Below are positions 18,798-27,072 of a DNA stretch of 64,000 bases, piece by piece. Within the stretch, counting starts at the first letter, position 1, and each line of letters opens with the position of its first letter. The notes beneath the pieces are model-generated. The model ran no database searches. It saw only the letters and a list, made by a program, of their open reading frames with translations, and was not told where the DNA came from. The stretch is from contig NZ_BNEM01000002.1 of NCBI RefSeq assembly GCF_018327705.1, positions 310,001-374,000 of the forward strand. Reading direction: 5' to 3'. The position numbers and the translations under genes were made by a program. The stretch is from Catellatospora sp. TT07R-123 (GTDB lineage: Bacteria; Actinomycetota; Actinomycetes; Mycobacteriales; Micromonosporaceae).

Positions 18798-19346
18798 CTA
18801 CACAGCCCGGGACCGGATATGTCGGTCGACGACCTCCGCTCGTTCCTCGACGGTGCCGACGGGTACGTCGATCAGGTCGAAGCCGTGGTCCCGGTAGGCC
18901 TGCACGTGGAAACGCTCGAACGCGACCGACTGCGCGAGGCTGACGCGGTGAGCCGCCGCGGGCGTGATGAACCCGAGCAGCTGGAAGAAGAAGACCCGCG
19001 TTTGATAGACCCCCTCCGCGACCATACGGTCGACCTCCCCCGCCAGCAGCGGCGTCACCGGCAGCCCGAGGAAGCGGGCCAGGGCCAGCGTGCAGATCGG
19101 CGATCGGTCGAAGACCTGGACCGCGGTCCCCGGCGGTGCGGGCTGCTCCAGGCGCTCTCGCTGCAGCAGCGTGATCGCGTCGATGAACCCGAGGTCGCGC
19201 CACGGCTCGTCCCGGCCGAGGGCCCGCAGGCGGATGTTGACCTCGGTCGCCGCCTCGTCGACCACGGCGTATCCACGGCCTCGCAGCGCCGCGAGTGTCG
19301 TCGTCTTGCCGGCGCCAGGTGCACCGGTGATGATGTAGCGCTGCAT
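18798..19346 (-). CDS. AAA_28-type P-loop ATPase/kinase
   Basis: This 182-residue P-loop protein has Walker A at the very N-terminus (IITGAPGAGKTTTLAALRGRG, GAPGAGKTT at residues 8-16). A catalytic-type acidic stretch VVDEAATEVN and FDRSPICTLALARFLG follow. A lid-like region and IDVPVGTVEERAEVVDRHI complete it, resembling nucleoside or NadR-like kinases. The phosphorylated substrate is unknown. It is monocistronic, with a long gap to the next gene. Confidence 0.8.
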   Translation of the reverse strand: MQRYIITGAPGAGKTTTLAALRGRGYAVVDEAATEVNIRLRALGRDEPWRDLGFIDAITLLQRERLEQPAPPGTAVQVFDRSPICTLALARFLGLPVTPLLAGEVDRMVAEGVYQTRVFFFQLLGFITPAAAHRVSLAQSVAFERFHVQAYRDHGFDLIDVPVGTVEERAEVVDRHIRSRAV

Positions 19347-19452
19347 GCGGGGCCTCGGGGCATCGTGTCGGGTGAACGCGTCGAGGGCTGGCGGACAGGC
19401 CCGTCAGCCGGGCGTACTGGCGCCTCAGGCCTGCCCCATGGGGTGCGGCGGG

Positions 19453-20103
19453 TCAGCTGCCCTTGACGTGAGGAAATATCAGCGCGGCGCGCTCGGCCTG
19501 GCTCAGCCTGCCCTGCTGCACCATCACGTCGAGAATCCGGCTCCATCCCTCCTCGGGCTGCGGCCGGTCAGGATGCAGCTGCACCGCCAGCAGCACCGCT
19601 TCGGCGACCGTCAGTTGCCTGGGCTCCTTGCCGAAGTACGCCTGCGCGGCGTCGACCAGGCCGACCGTGCCGCGGCCGAAGTCGGCGCCGGCGAGGTAGA
19701 ACCCGAGGATCTCGGTCCCGGAGTACTTCTCCTCGAACTTGCCTGCCATGATCCGGATCCGCCAGCTGGACTCGTCGGCGTCCGTGTCGCCGCTGGCCAG
19801 CAGGACGTAGCGGCGGGTGATCAGCGACGTGGTGAACATGTTGCCGTCGGAGACGGAGTAGAAGTCCGGGTCGATGGCGGCGACGAACGCGTAGGTCACC
19901 ACGCCCGGCAGCTCGTCCATCACGATCGGGTGATTGGCGCGTATCGGGCTCGGCTCCGGCACGGTGGAGATGTAGTAGTCGGCCAGGCCCAGCAGACCTC
20001 CCCCGGCGACCAGCAGTCCGATCAGGACCACCGCGACCCGGCGCAGGCCCCGGCGCTGCGGAGACGGCGCGGCAGCCGGCCGTGGTTCGACATCGACGGT
20101 CAT
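19453..20103 (-). CDS. Degenerate GT51 (transglycosylase-like) membrane protein
   Basis: This 216-residue protein has a cytoplasmic N-terminus, one helix (VAVVLIGLLVAGGGLLGLADYY) and an extracellular domain related to penicillin-binding-protein transglycosylases. The later family motifs are clear: KFEEKYSGTEILGFYLAGADFG, AAQAYFGKEPRQLTVAEAVLLA. The first motif, normally EDxxFYxH, reads IDPDFYSV (residues 77-84), so the catalytic Glu is replaced by Ile. GSTITQQ is replaced by TTSLITRR. It therefore probably does not polymerise glycan and may bind lipid II or act structurally. ATG 20103 is preferred to a longer frame. Confidence 0.8.
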   Translation of the reverse strand: MTVDVEPRPAAAPSPQRRGLRRVAVVLIGLLVAGGGLLGLADYYISTVPEPSPIRANHPIVMDELPGVVTYAFVAAIDPDFYSVSDGNMFTTSLITRRYVLLASGDTDADESSWRIRIMAGKFEEKYSGTEILGFYLAGADFGRGTVGLVDAAQAYFGKEPRQLTVAEAVLLAVQLHPDRPQPEEGWSRILDVMVQQGRLSQAERAALIFPHVKGS

Positions 20104-20178
20104 GTGGACACGGTAGACGTACGGGCGCAGTTCCACAGTCCCGAGCTGTCGCGGGAGTGCAGCGGACGTGACCGGGCG

Positions 20179-20210
20179 GTCCGGCCGGCTCCCCGTGGAG
20201 CCGGCCGGAC
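20179..20210 (-). terminator. Perfect GC-rich terminator hairpin
   Basis: GTCCGGCCGGCTCC, loop CCGT, and GGAGCCGGCCGGAC form a perfect 14-bp stem. On the minus strand it begins 9 bases after the stop of the alpha-mannosidase remnant, so it is probably that gene's surviving terminator. Confidence 0.7.
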
Positions 20211-20218
20211 GCAGCGTT

Positions 20219-20388
20219 TCAGTCCACCGGCGGCAGGCGGAAGGTTCGCAGCTGGTACGGGCCGAACGTCAGTGGTCCGCCCGTGGGTGGCCCTGCCGCC
20301 AGGGGCTGCTCGGCGAGGTCGCATTCGGTCACCGGTGCGGCGTCGGTGTCCCACGTGACCTCGATGCCGACGCGGCGCTGGCGGCGCG
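20219..20388 (-). pseudogene. Alpha-mannosidase (GH38) C-terminal remnant
   Basis: Read on the minus strand, this gives RRVGIEVTWDTDAAPVTECD, LAEQPLAAG, then PLTFGPYQLRTFRLPPVD and TGA. The ECDLxE...LxFxPFELRTxRL pattern is the usual C-terminus of GH38 alpha-mannosidases, which trim mannosides. Only about 55 residues remain. Upstream the frame runs straight into the stop of the methyltransferase pseudogene, so the rest has been deleted. Confidence 0.6.
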
Positions 20389-20392
20389 AGGG

Positions 20393-21148
20393 TTACTTCT
20401 TGACGCCGTAGGCGAGCAGGTGGATCGGGCAGGCGGCCATCGCGACCTCGGCCTCGCGGGCCAGTTCGATGGCGTGCTCATGCAGGGCCGGGTCGCGCCG
20501 AGCCCACGCACCGGCGGGCCCCTGGACCCCGACCACCTGTACGTCGCCGAACCCGGCGGCCTGCACTTCGGCACGCAGCTCGTCCGGGTCGTGGCGGTAG
20601 GTGCAGCGGTCCCAGGCGTCGCCGTCGGCGTCGCGACCATAGCGCATCACCGCGAGGGTGTGCCGGTGCCATCCCGGGTCGGCAAGGACGCCTTCGGCCG
20701 CCTTGACCAGCGTCCGCGCCCACCGCGACATCCCGGCGACGATCACGACTCCGCCGGTCAGCACCACCCGGTGGGCCTCGGCCAGGACCTGGGCGCGGTC
20801 GGCCGGGTCCGGTAGGTGGTACAGCGGACCGAGCAGCAGGACGGCATCGGCCGACGCATCCGGGCGCGGCACCCGGCGTGCGTCGGCCACATATGCGGTC
20901 ACCGCACGCTCGCGTGCGGCTTCAACATGCAAAGGCACCAGGTCGAACAGCGTCACGGCGTAGCCGCGATCGGCCAGCCAGCGCGCCTACCGCCCGGGAC
21001 CGCCGCCTACGTCGAGCACCCTCGCAGGTGCGGCCGGCAGCCACCGCTGCAACAGCTCATAGGTGCGTTCCCATTCGAGCCGGTTGGCCTCGGCGGCCAT
21101 GCGGTCGAGCTCACCACCGGGCTCGTACACGGCAACAACATCGGTCAT
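20393..21148 (-). pseudogene. Class I SAM methyltransferase with in-frame amber stop
   Basis: A 251-codon methyltransferase frame runs from ATG 21148 (MTDVVAVYEPGGELDRM). It has motif I ARVLDVGGGPGR, then a TAG at 20987-20989, and continues in the same frame as ARWLADRGYAVTLFDLVPLH. LLLGPLYHLPDPADRAQVLAEAHR and the end MAACPIHLLAYGVKK follow. Relatives have Tyr or another residue at the stop, so a single base change created it. The downstream frame is otherwise intact, which suggests a recent mutation or a sequencing error. As written, only a 53-residue fragment would be made. Confidence 0.75.
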
Positions 21149-21508
21149 GGTGGCAAGTGTCGATGCCGCCCTGCCTTGGCGCACCTGATATTCGGGCGGT
21201 CGCGGTGTCCTCGACGGCACGCGGGTGGGGTCACCGCTCGTGCCCTACAACAGAGCGATGGCGTCGCCAAGGGTGGGCCGCCGTAGCCTGCAGAGCAGCG
21301 GTGTGGGCCGTGACGGGGTCGACGTTGGCGACTGCGGCAGTGAGAACGTAGCTAAGGTTGCCGAAACTTCCAGGCCGGGCGACGGTAGTAACTGACGTCC
21401 GGCGACGGCTGTCGATGTGGTGACAGTCCTGCCGGAGTTCCGTTCATGTCTGCGGATAGATCGACTTCAGCCCGCAACCACATCCACGACCGGCAAGCTG
21501 CTGCGACC

Positions 21509-21649
21509 TCAGTAGTACTCGCAGGACCAGGGCGGCGGCGGCATGGGGATACAGAAGTCGGCAGAGGGTGGGGCTGCGACGGCTGCGACCGGAACAGCCA
21601 CAACGGCAGCTGCCATCACGAGGGCAGTGAGAAGAGCGCGCAGTTTCAT
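21509..21649 (-). CDS. Very small secreted peptide, 46 aa
   Basis: It is a typical signal peptide (MKLRALLTALVMAAAVVAVPVAAVAA) followed by about 20 residues, PPSADFCIPMPPPPWSCEYY, with two cysteines and a Pro-rich turn. ATG 21649 has TGAGGA 5 bases upstream, a good ribosome-binding site. The function is unknown; a secreted disulfide peptide is all that can be said. The 361 bases to its left (21149-21508) hold no gene or clear signal. Confidence 0.65.
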   Translation of the reverse strand: MKLRALLTALVMAAAVVAVPVAAVAAPPSADFCIPMPPPPWSCEYY

Positions 21650-21746
21650 AGATATCCTCAAATATTTGAATGGATGCGATGAGTATGGCCTCAACTCGCG
21701 TCTTGGCAAGCAACGCCCGCCGCCGCGCGCCCGGCGAAGGCGGCTT

Positions 21747-22838
21747 TCAGGGGGTGGGCAGGAGAAATCGGGTAACGGCGGTCATTTCAGCGCCGATTTG
21801 GATCTGAATTTGAGGCGATAAAGGTTCGAAGGGGTCCGCGCTGATGGAGCGTCCGGCGGCGCGGCGGCTCCATGTGGCGACAGCGAGCCCGTCAGCGGTG
21901 ATGGTGGGTCGGATGAGGCCGCCGCCTGGCCAGACGTGGCGCTGGTAGCTGGCGGGTACGGACAGTTCACGGCTGCGGTAGCCAGTGAGGTAGTTGTCGT
22001 ATGCCGGGAGCATGCGCACATCGGGCTCGCTCAGCGGGTCCTGCGATTCATTCGTCCCTCCAGCGGGAGCAGCCAAGGCGCCGTAGTCGGTGATCAGGCC
22101 GGATTGCGCCAGCTTCCTCCAGGCGCGTCGGGCCAGGGTGATCGGCAGGCCCGACCAGCTGGCGAAGTCCTCCACCTCGGCGGGGGCGTAGGCGCTCAGA
22201 TAGCGGCGGGCGAGTTCGGTGGCGGCGGCGTCTTCTTGCCAGAGGGCATCTTCGGCGGTGGCAGGCAGCCAGTCATCGAACAGCACGAACGTGGCTTCGC
22301 TGGCGCTCCGAGGGCCGTGGCAGGCGATGCCGGAGAGCGCGGCGTGGCGGATCAGGTGGAAGGGTGCCTGACCGGTCGGGTCAACGCCGAGGGTGGTGAG
22401 GCGCTCGGCTAGTTCGGGGCGGGTGAGTGGGCCGTGGGTAGCGAGGGCGCGGCTGATGAGGCGGTCGGAGCGGTCGCGGAGGTCGTCGTTCAAGCCGAGT
22501 TGGTGGTACCGGCGGCTGGTGCCGGCGAGGATGCGGGGGCCGAGGAGCCGCTGCACCCAGCGGGCATCCGGGCTGGGGATGGTGTGCAGGGTGCCGCGCA
22601 TGAACCAGTTGCGGACGATGCTGCGGTCGTCCTCGTATGCGGCACGGATGTCTTCTGCGCTGATGCACCGGCCCCGGACCCGGATGCCCAGTTCTGCTGC
22701 GACGGCGTTCTGGGCCTGTACGGCGAAGACTCGCCGTACAACCGCCGCGGCCGAGTCGTGCCTGACCCCGCCGCCGATGGCCTGTGCGCGGGCCCGCATG
22801 CCGCGTACACGTTCCTGTCCCAGCGTCGGGGTCGTCAC
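21747..22838 (-). CDS. Winged-helix DNA glycosylase-like protein (HTH_42/AlkZ family)
   Basis: This 363-residue protein belongs to the HTH_42 (DUF1006) family that includes the AlkZ and YcaQ DNA glycosylases, which remove alkylated or crosslinked bases. The QxQ motif of AlkZ-type enzymes is at residues 41-43 (FAVQAQNAVAAELGIRVRG). RNWFMRGTLHTIP and PDVRMLPAYDNYLTGYRSRE are further family signatures. Some members sit beside toxins they protect against, but most are of unknown role. It ends the minus-strand pair with the hydrolase gene, 9 bases downstream of its stop. Confidence 0.8.
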   Translation of the reverse strand: MTTPTLGQERVRGMRARAQAIGGGVRHDSAAAVVRRVFAVQAQNAVAAELGIRVRGRCISAEDIRAAYEDDRSIVRNWFMRGTLHTIPSPDARWVQRLLGPRILAGTSRRYHQLGLNDDLRDRSDRLISRALATHGPLTRPELAERLTTLGVDPTGQAPFHLIRHAALSGIACHGPRSASEATFVLFDDWLPATAEDALWQEDAAATELARRYLSAYAPAEVEDFASWSGLPITLARRAWRKLAQSGLITDYGALAAPAGGTNESQDPLSEPDVRMLPAYDNYLTGYRSRELSVPASYQRHVWPGGGLIRPTITADGLAVATWSRRAAGRSISADPFEPLSPQIQIQIGAEMTAVTRFLLPTP

Positions 22839-22847
22839 TCTGCCTCC

Positions 22848-23585
22848 TCAGGAAGAAACGGTTGCGTTGAGGGTGTCGGCGAGTTCGGCGGGGGCGGACA
22901 GCATCGGCCAGTGCCCCGTGTGCAGGTCGAAGCGCCGCCACGGCGGCTGGTTGAGGAACGCCAGTGTTGGCACTCCAGCATCCAGCAAAGCCCGGAAGTC
23001 GTTACAGACGATCACGACACGGTCCACGTGAGGACCGGGCTCGCCGGAACCGGTGAGCCGCTGCTCGTAGGTCCGGAAGGGCTGTGGCGTGGCATGGGCG
23101 CGCATAAGGTCGCGCTGGGGTACGCCGAGTCCTTCGAGGGTGCTGTCAGAGCCGAGGAACTCGAACGGCGGCATCGGAAGCCGCCAACCGCCTCCATACT
23201 CGGCAACCTGCTTGCGCAGCTGATCTGCGACCTCTTGCGGCATGAGGTCGAGCATGCACATGCCCTCGGCGAATGGAGCGCTGTCGAGATAGACCAGGCG
23301 CTGCAGTCGCGCGCCGAGTCTGCCTGCGGCACCGGTGACAGGGGCCGCCGCGTAGCTGTGTGCCACGAGGGTGACATCGTGCAGGTCCTGCTCCTCGATG
23401 AACGTTGCAATGTCGTCGATGTGAGTGTCTAGACCGGTTTCCGGCGTGCCGAGATCAGCCCGTTCCCCCAGGCCCGTAAGTGTCACCGACAGCGCCGTGT
23501 GACCGTGCGCCCGCAGCGCGCGGGCGGTGTCTTCCCAAGCCCAGGCTCCCAGCCAGGCGCCAGGTACCAGCACGAAAGTAGCCAC
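22848..23585 (-). CDS. Alpha/beta hydrolase (plant methylesterase-like)
   Basis: This 245-residue serine hydrolase starts VATFVLVPGAWLGAWAWED and resembles the salicylate/methyl-ester esterase and hydroxynitrile-lyase group. Its nucleophile elbow is AHSYA (in VTLVAHSYAAAPVTG), with Ala in place of the usual Gly. The catalytic His is probably in LHTGHWPML. The GTG at 23585 has AAGGAG 5 bases upstream, which decides the start. It is transcribed divergently from the WYL regulator with a small palindrome between, and forms an operon with the AlkZ-like gene. Confidence 0.85.
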   Translation of the reverse strand: MATFVLVPGAWLGAWAWEDTARALRAHGHTALSVTLTGLGERADLGTPETGLDTHIDDIATFIEEQDLHDVTLVAHSYAAAPVTGAAGRLGARLQRLVYLDSAPFAEGMCMLDLMPQEVADQLRKQVAEYGGGWRLPMPPFEFLGSDSTLEGLGVPQRDLMRAHATPQPFRTYEQRLTGSGEPGPHVDRVVIVCNDFRALLDAGVPTLAFLNQPPWRRFDLHTGHWPMLSAPAELADTLNATVSS

Positions 23586-23646
23586 GTCGTCTCCTTGCTT
23601 TCGGATGTTGAAGCGAGGGTAGGGTGGATACAGGACAGAATCCGCC

Positions 23647-23659
23647 CTCAATTATTGAG
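23647..23659. promoter_or_regulatory. Palindromic operator between hydrolase and WYL regulator
   Basis: CTCAAT-T-ATTGAG is a perfect 13-bp palindrome, 6 bases before the regulator ATG and 61 bases before the hydrolase GTG. In this GC-rich region an AT-rich palindrome at a divergent promoter is a likely binding site for the WYL protein. Confidence 0.6.
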
Positions 23660-23665
23660 TGGTCC

Positions 23666-24658
23666 ATGTCACACCCATTGACGCGAGTACTGGCACTGCT
23701 CGAACTCCTCCAGACACACTCCCGGCTCACCGGCACAGAGCTAGCCGACCGCCTAGGAACGGACGTTCGCACGGTGCGGCGATACATGTCGCATCTGCGC
23801 GATCTGGGAATTCCCGTGGAGTCGGAACGAGGCCGCTTCGGCGGCTACCAGCTGGCCCGCGGCTACCGGATGCCGCCATTGATGCTTACCAACGATGAAG
23901 CCCTCGCGGTCTTTCTGGGCCTGCTGGCCGGAGAGCGTCTGGGCATGACCACGACCTCCCCAGCCACCGCCGGCGCGCTTTCCAAGATCGAACGAGTGCT
24001 CCCGATATCCCTGCGGGAGCCGCTTGCGGCCATGCGCGAAACCCTGTCCTTCACTGCCAACACCGTGGTCGCGCAGGCACCCGAGGCAGGCGTCCTACTG
24101 GCCCTGGCACAAGCAGCGCGCTCCGGCCGCACCGTCGGGCTGCGCTACCAATCCTGGCGCGAAAAGCACACGGATCGCGACGTCGACCCATACGGCATGG
24201 TCTTCCACGCCGGGCGCTGGTACCTCATCGGCCACGACCACCTGCGGGACGGCCTACGCACATTCCGCATCGACCGGATCGAATCAATCACCGCCCGCGT
24301 CGAGACCTTCACCCTCCCGGACAACTTCGACCCCGTCTCCCACCTCACCACATCCCTGGCCCAGACGCCCTACCCCTGGCAAGTCGAAGTACTGATCAAC
24401 GGACCCATCGATGAAATCGCCCGACGACTGCCCCGGACAGTCGCCATCCTCACCCCCCAACCCACCGGCGTACTGATGCACGCGCGGGTGCAACGGCTGG
24501 ACGGCATGGCCCACCTACTCGCCTCCCTGGAATGGCCCTTCACCATCCACAGCCCAGACGAACTGCGCCAAGCCCTGAAAGATCTAGCTCAACAGCTCGC
24601 GACGGCCGCGACTCGGCGGCCTCAGGAGACGCCGCGGCAATCAGAGGATGGAGGCTGA
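23666..24658 (+). CDS. YafY-type HTH/WYL-domain transcriptional regulator
   Basis: This 330-residue regulator has an N-terminal winged HTH (RLTGTELADRLGTDVRTVRRYMSHL) and the GRFGGYQLARGYRMPPLMLT linker. A WYL domain follows (VDPYGMVFHAGRWYLIGHDHLR...LRTFRIDRIES), then a C-terminal WCX extension. WYL domains sense small ligands or nucleic acids. The ATG at 23666 (MSHPLTRVLALL) matches family starts; the frame extends further without family similarity. It is divergent from the hydrolase and probably regulates it and itself. Confidence 0.85.
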   Translation: MSHPLTRVLALLELLQTHSRLTGTELADRLGTDVRTVRRYMSHLRDLGIPVESERGRFGGYQLARGYRMPPLMLTNDEALAVFLGLLAGERLGMTTTSPATAGALSKIERVLPISLREPLAAMRETLSFTANTVVAQAPEAGVLLALAQAARSGRTVGLRYQSWREKHTDRDVDPYGMVFHAGRWYLIGHDHLRDGLRTFRIDRIESITARVETFTLPDNFDPVSHLTTSLAQTPYPWQVEVLINGPIDEIARRLPRTVAILTPQPTGVLMHARVQRLDGMAHLLASLEWPFTIHSPDELRQALKDLAQQLATAATRRPQETPRQSEDGG

Positions 24659-24819
24659 ACCGCCATGTCCAGGTCAACTAAGCGGACACGTCGATGATCT
24701 TTTTGTCGTCCGCTCTAGACCTAGACAACGCTCTAGAGCCCCGCCAGCGGACGTAGTCGCAGGCCAGTGGCTGTAGTTGGAAGAACCAGGCTGCCCGACC
24801 AACCGGTCCCTGCTACAGA

Positions 24820-25710
24820 TCAGAACGTCCGGGGTACGTAGGCCGCGTCCATGCCGATCAGGCATACCGCGACCGTCAGCACGTACGCTCCGGCGATCTG
24901 CCAGCGGACCGACGGGGCGACCGACAGGTACTGCGCGGCCTGCCCCGATTTGCGCCCACGCCAGCGGCGCCACGTCTCGATGCCGCCGTAGACCAGGACG
25001 AAGAAGAACACCGGCGACGGATGCCAGATGAGCAGCCCGACCGCCGTGGCCATACCGCCCAGCCAGATCGCCGGATGCAGCGCGCCCGCGACCCGGCCGC
25101 CGTCCAGCGGCAACGCGGGCAGCAGGTTGAACAGGTTCATCAGGAATCCGGTGAAGGCCAGCGCCCGCAGCAGGTCCGAGTCGACCGACTCCCCGACCCC
25201 GAACACGGCGGCCGCGCCGAGCAGGCCCGCGATAGGTCCCGCCAACGCGGATACCGCCTCCTGCGCGACCGACCGCTGCTCGCCCTCGATCGTGATCCAC
25301 GCGCCGAAGAACGGCAGGAACATCGGGGCGCTGGCCTTCACGCCCTGTAGCCGCAGCACGAAGACATGCCCGACCTCGTGCACGAAGATCAGCAGCACGA
25401 ACCCGACCGCGAACCTCCAGCCCCAGAACAGCGCGTACGCGGCGACGGACACCAGCATGCTGAGCAGGGTCTTGAACTTCAGCAGCGTGAACAGTCCGAC
25501 CTTGCCCAGCAGTGCGGCCTTGCCCAGCAGCTTCAGGGCTCCGCCCCCGACGGCGACAGAGCCGCCGCCGACCTTCACCGCCCGGTCCCGCCACGACTTG
25601 CGCTGGACCATGACGGAGTTCTGCGCCTGGAGCACGGAGTCGTCGGGCAGCGGCGGTGCGGCCTGCGCTTCGCCGGAAGGTGAGGGACGGTCGGCGGGGT
25701 GGGGGTCCAT
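24820..25710 (-). CDS. Site-2 protease family (M50) membrane metalloprotease
   Basis: This 296-residue intramembrane zinc protease-like protein has the HEVGH zinc motif at about residue 117 (LIFVHEVGHVFVLRLQG). The second metal-site motif is ALPLDGGRVAG near residue 200. Both sit within hydrophobic segments, as in the SREBP-type group. An N-terminal cytosolic stretch of about 50 residues precedes the first helix. The substrate is unknown; such proteins cleave membrane-bound regulators. ATG 25710 fits the family better than a longer frame to 25878. Confidence 0.85.
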   Translation of the reverse strand: MDPHPADRPSPSGEAQAAPPLPDDSVLQAQNSVMVQRKSWRDRAVKVGGGSVAVGGGALKLLGKAALLGKVGLFTLLKFKTLLSMLVSVAAYALFWGWRFAVGFVLLIFVHEVGHVFVLRLQGVKASAPMFLPFFGAWITIEGEQRSVAQEAVSALAGPIAGLLGAAAVFGVGESVDSDLLRALAFTGFLMNLFNLLPALPLDGGRVAGALHPAIWLGGMATAVGLLIWHPSPVFFFVLVYGGIETWRRWRGRKSGQAAQYLSVAPSVRWQIAGAYVLTVAVCLIGMDAAYVPRTF

Positions 25711-25826
25711 ACCGGCCGACGGTAGCAGCCCGCGCCACAGCCGCGCCGACCCCGCGGCACCGACCGTACCTGCGGGCACGGTCGGTGCCGCGACCTGCCG
25801 CGGCCGGGCTGCTAACGTTCGGCGCC

Positions 25827-26585
25827 ATGTGGGCTGAGGAGATCGTGGCCGGGCGACCGGCCCGGCGGCACGTTCCATCCGGCGTGGTCTTCCGGGAGGT
25901 GCCGGGCGGGATCTTCCGCATGGGTCTGTCGGACGCGGAACTGGCGGCGGTCCGGGCGATCGAGCGGGCCGGCGGGGCCGAAGACGGTCTTGAACCGTTC
26001 TTCGCCAACGCCAAGGAGTCCCAGCCGGTACGCGAGGTGCGCGTCGAACCGTTCCTGATCGCCCGGCATCCGCTGACGGTCACGCAGGTCCGGCACTGGC
26101 TGCCCGAGTACGCGGACGGCTACGCCGACGGGGACTCCACCACGGCCCGGGTCGACGACGACCTGGACGACCTGCTCGAAGCGCTGCCGTTCAGACTGCC
26201 GAGCGAGGCGGAGTGGGAGTACGCGGCGCGAGCGGGCACCACCACCCTGACCTTCCGCGGTGACGCGAAACCCGGCGCGGACCAGCTGCTCGACGACTTC
26301 GGCGACGAGCAGCGGACGGCCGCCGCCGAGAACGCGTTCGGGCTGGTGGCGATGGGCTCGGCGAACGAGATCTGCGCCGACGTGTGGATACCCGGGTTCG
26401 CGGGCGCCCCGGCCGATGCCCGCCCACGGACCGGAGCCGGGCCCAGGGCGGTACGCGGTGGCGCGTCCGACGTCTACCCGTGGCAGGGCTGCGACGAATG
26501 GCTGCTGCTGCTCGCCGCCACCCGGTATGAGCAGGCCGGGTTCACCGCGATCCGCCCGGTTGCACCACTGCCGCCCCGCGGGTAG
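25827..26585 (+). CDS. SUMF1/FGE-like domain protein lacking active-site cysteines
   Basis: This 252-residue protein has the formylglycine-generating-enzyme fold signatures: FREVPGGIFRMG, VEPFLIARHPLTVTQVRHWL, FRLPSEAEWEYAARAGT and AVRGGAS near the end. The canonical C-terminal cysteine pair is missing; after RGGAS comes DVYPWQGCDEW. It is thus unlikely to oxidise sulfatase cysteines and may be a binding or non-canonical member. It is divergent from the M50 gene (117 bases between starts) and convergent with sodN. Confidence 0.8.
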   Translation: MWAEEIVAGRPARRHVPSGVVFREVPGGIFRMGLSDAELAAVRAIERAGGAEDGLEPFFANAKESQPVREVRVEPFLIARHPLTVTQVRHWLPEYADGYADGDSTTARVDDDLDDLLEALPFRLPSEAEWEYAARAGTTTLTFRGDAKPGADQLLDDFGDEQRTAAAENAFGLVAMGSANEICADVWIPGFAGAPADARPRTGAGPRAVRGGASDVYPWQGCDEWLLLLAATRYEQAGFTAIRPVAPLPPRG

Positions 26586-26626
26586 CCAGGCACCGCGCCG
26601 CCCGCATTCCGCCGCTGTCCGGATCT

Positions 26627-26660
26627 CGTGCGGGGCAGGTTTCTCCGCCTGCCCCGCACG
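26627..26660. terminator. Bidirectional terminator between FGE-like gene and sodN
   Basis: CGTGCGGGGCAGG and CCTGCCCCGCACG form a perfect 13-bp stem with loop TTTCTCCG. It is placed between two convergent stop codons, 42 bases after one and 8 bases after the other. Confidence 0.75.
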
Positions 26661-26667
26661 CGGCCCG

Positions 26668-27072
26668 TCAGGCCTGCTTGGTCTCCCAGAAGATCTTGGA
26701 GATCTCCTCGATCTTGCCCAGCAGCTGCTCGGCCACGGCCGGGTCGGCCTGGCCCTTCGCGCCACCCGCGCCGGCCAGCTTGGTGGCCTCGTTGAACAGC
26801 TGGTGCAGCTGCGGGTACTTCTCGAAGTGCGGGGCCTTGAAGTAGTCGGTCCACAGCACCCACAGGTGGTGCTTGACGAGCTCGGCCCGCTGCTCCTTGA
26901 TCACCAGCGCCCGGGTACGGAACTCGGGGTCGGTGTTGGCCTGGTACTTCTCGCAGATGGCCTTGATCGACTCGGCCTCGATCCGGGCCTGCGCCGGGTC
27001 GTACACCCCGCAGGGCAGGTCGCAGTGAGCGCTCACGACGATGCGCGGGCGCAGCAGGGTTGACAGTCGCAT
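26668..27072 (-). CDS. sodN: Nickel-containing superoxide dismutase
   Basis: This 134-residue Ni-SOD dismutates superoxide to oxygen and hydrogen peroxide. The nickel hook HCDLPCGVY lies at residues 16-24, so removal of a 15-residue leader (MRLSTLLRPRIVVSA) exposes His1, with Cys2 and Cys6 as ligands. The rest is the four-helix bundle ending KIEEISKIFWETKQA. Its ATG overlaps the flavin reductase stop (TGATG), giving coupled translation. The processing peptidase SodX, normally adjacent, is not in the window. Ni-SOD genes are commonly nickel-regulated by Nur, but here a SoxR-type promoter precedes the operon. Confidence 0.95.
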   Translation of the reverse strand: MRLSTLLRPRIVVSAHCDLPCGVYDPAQARIEAESIKAICEKYQANTDPEFRTRALVIKEQRAELVKHHLWVLWTDYFKAPHFEKYPQLHQLFNEATKLAGAGGAKGQADPAVAEQLLGKIEEISKIFWETKQA

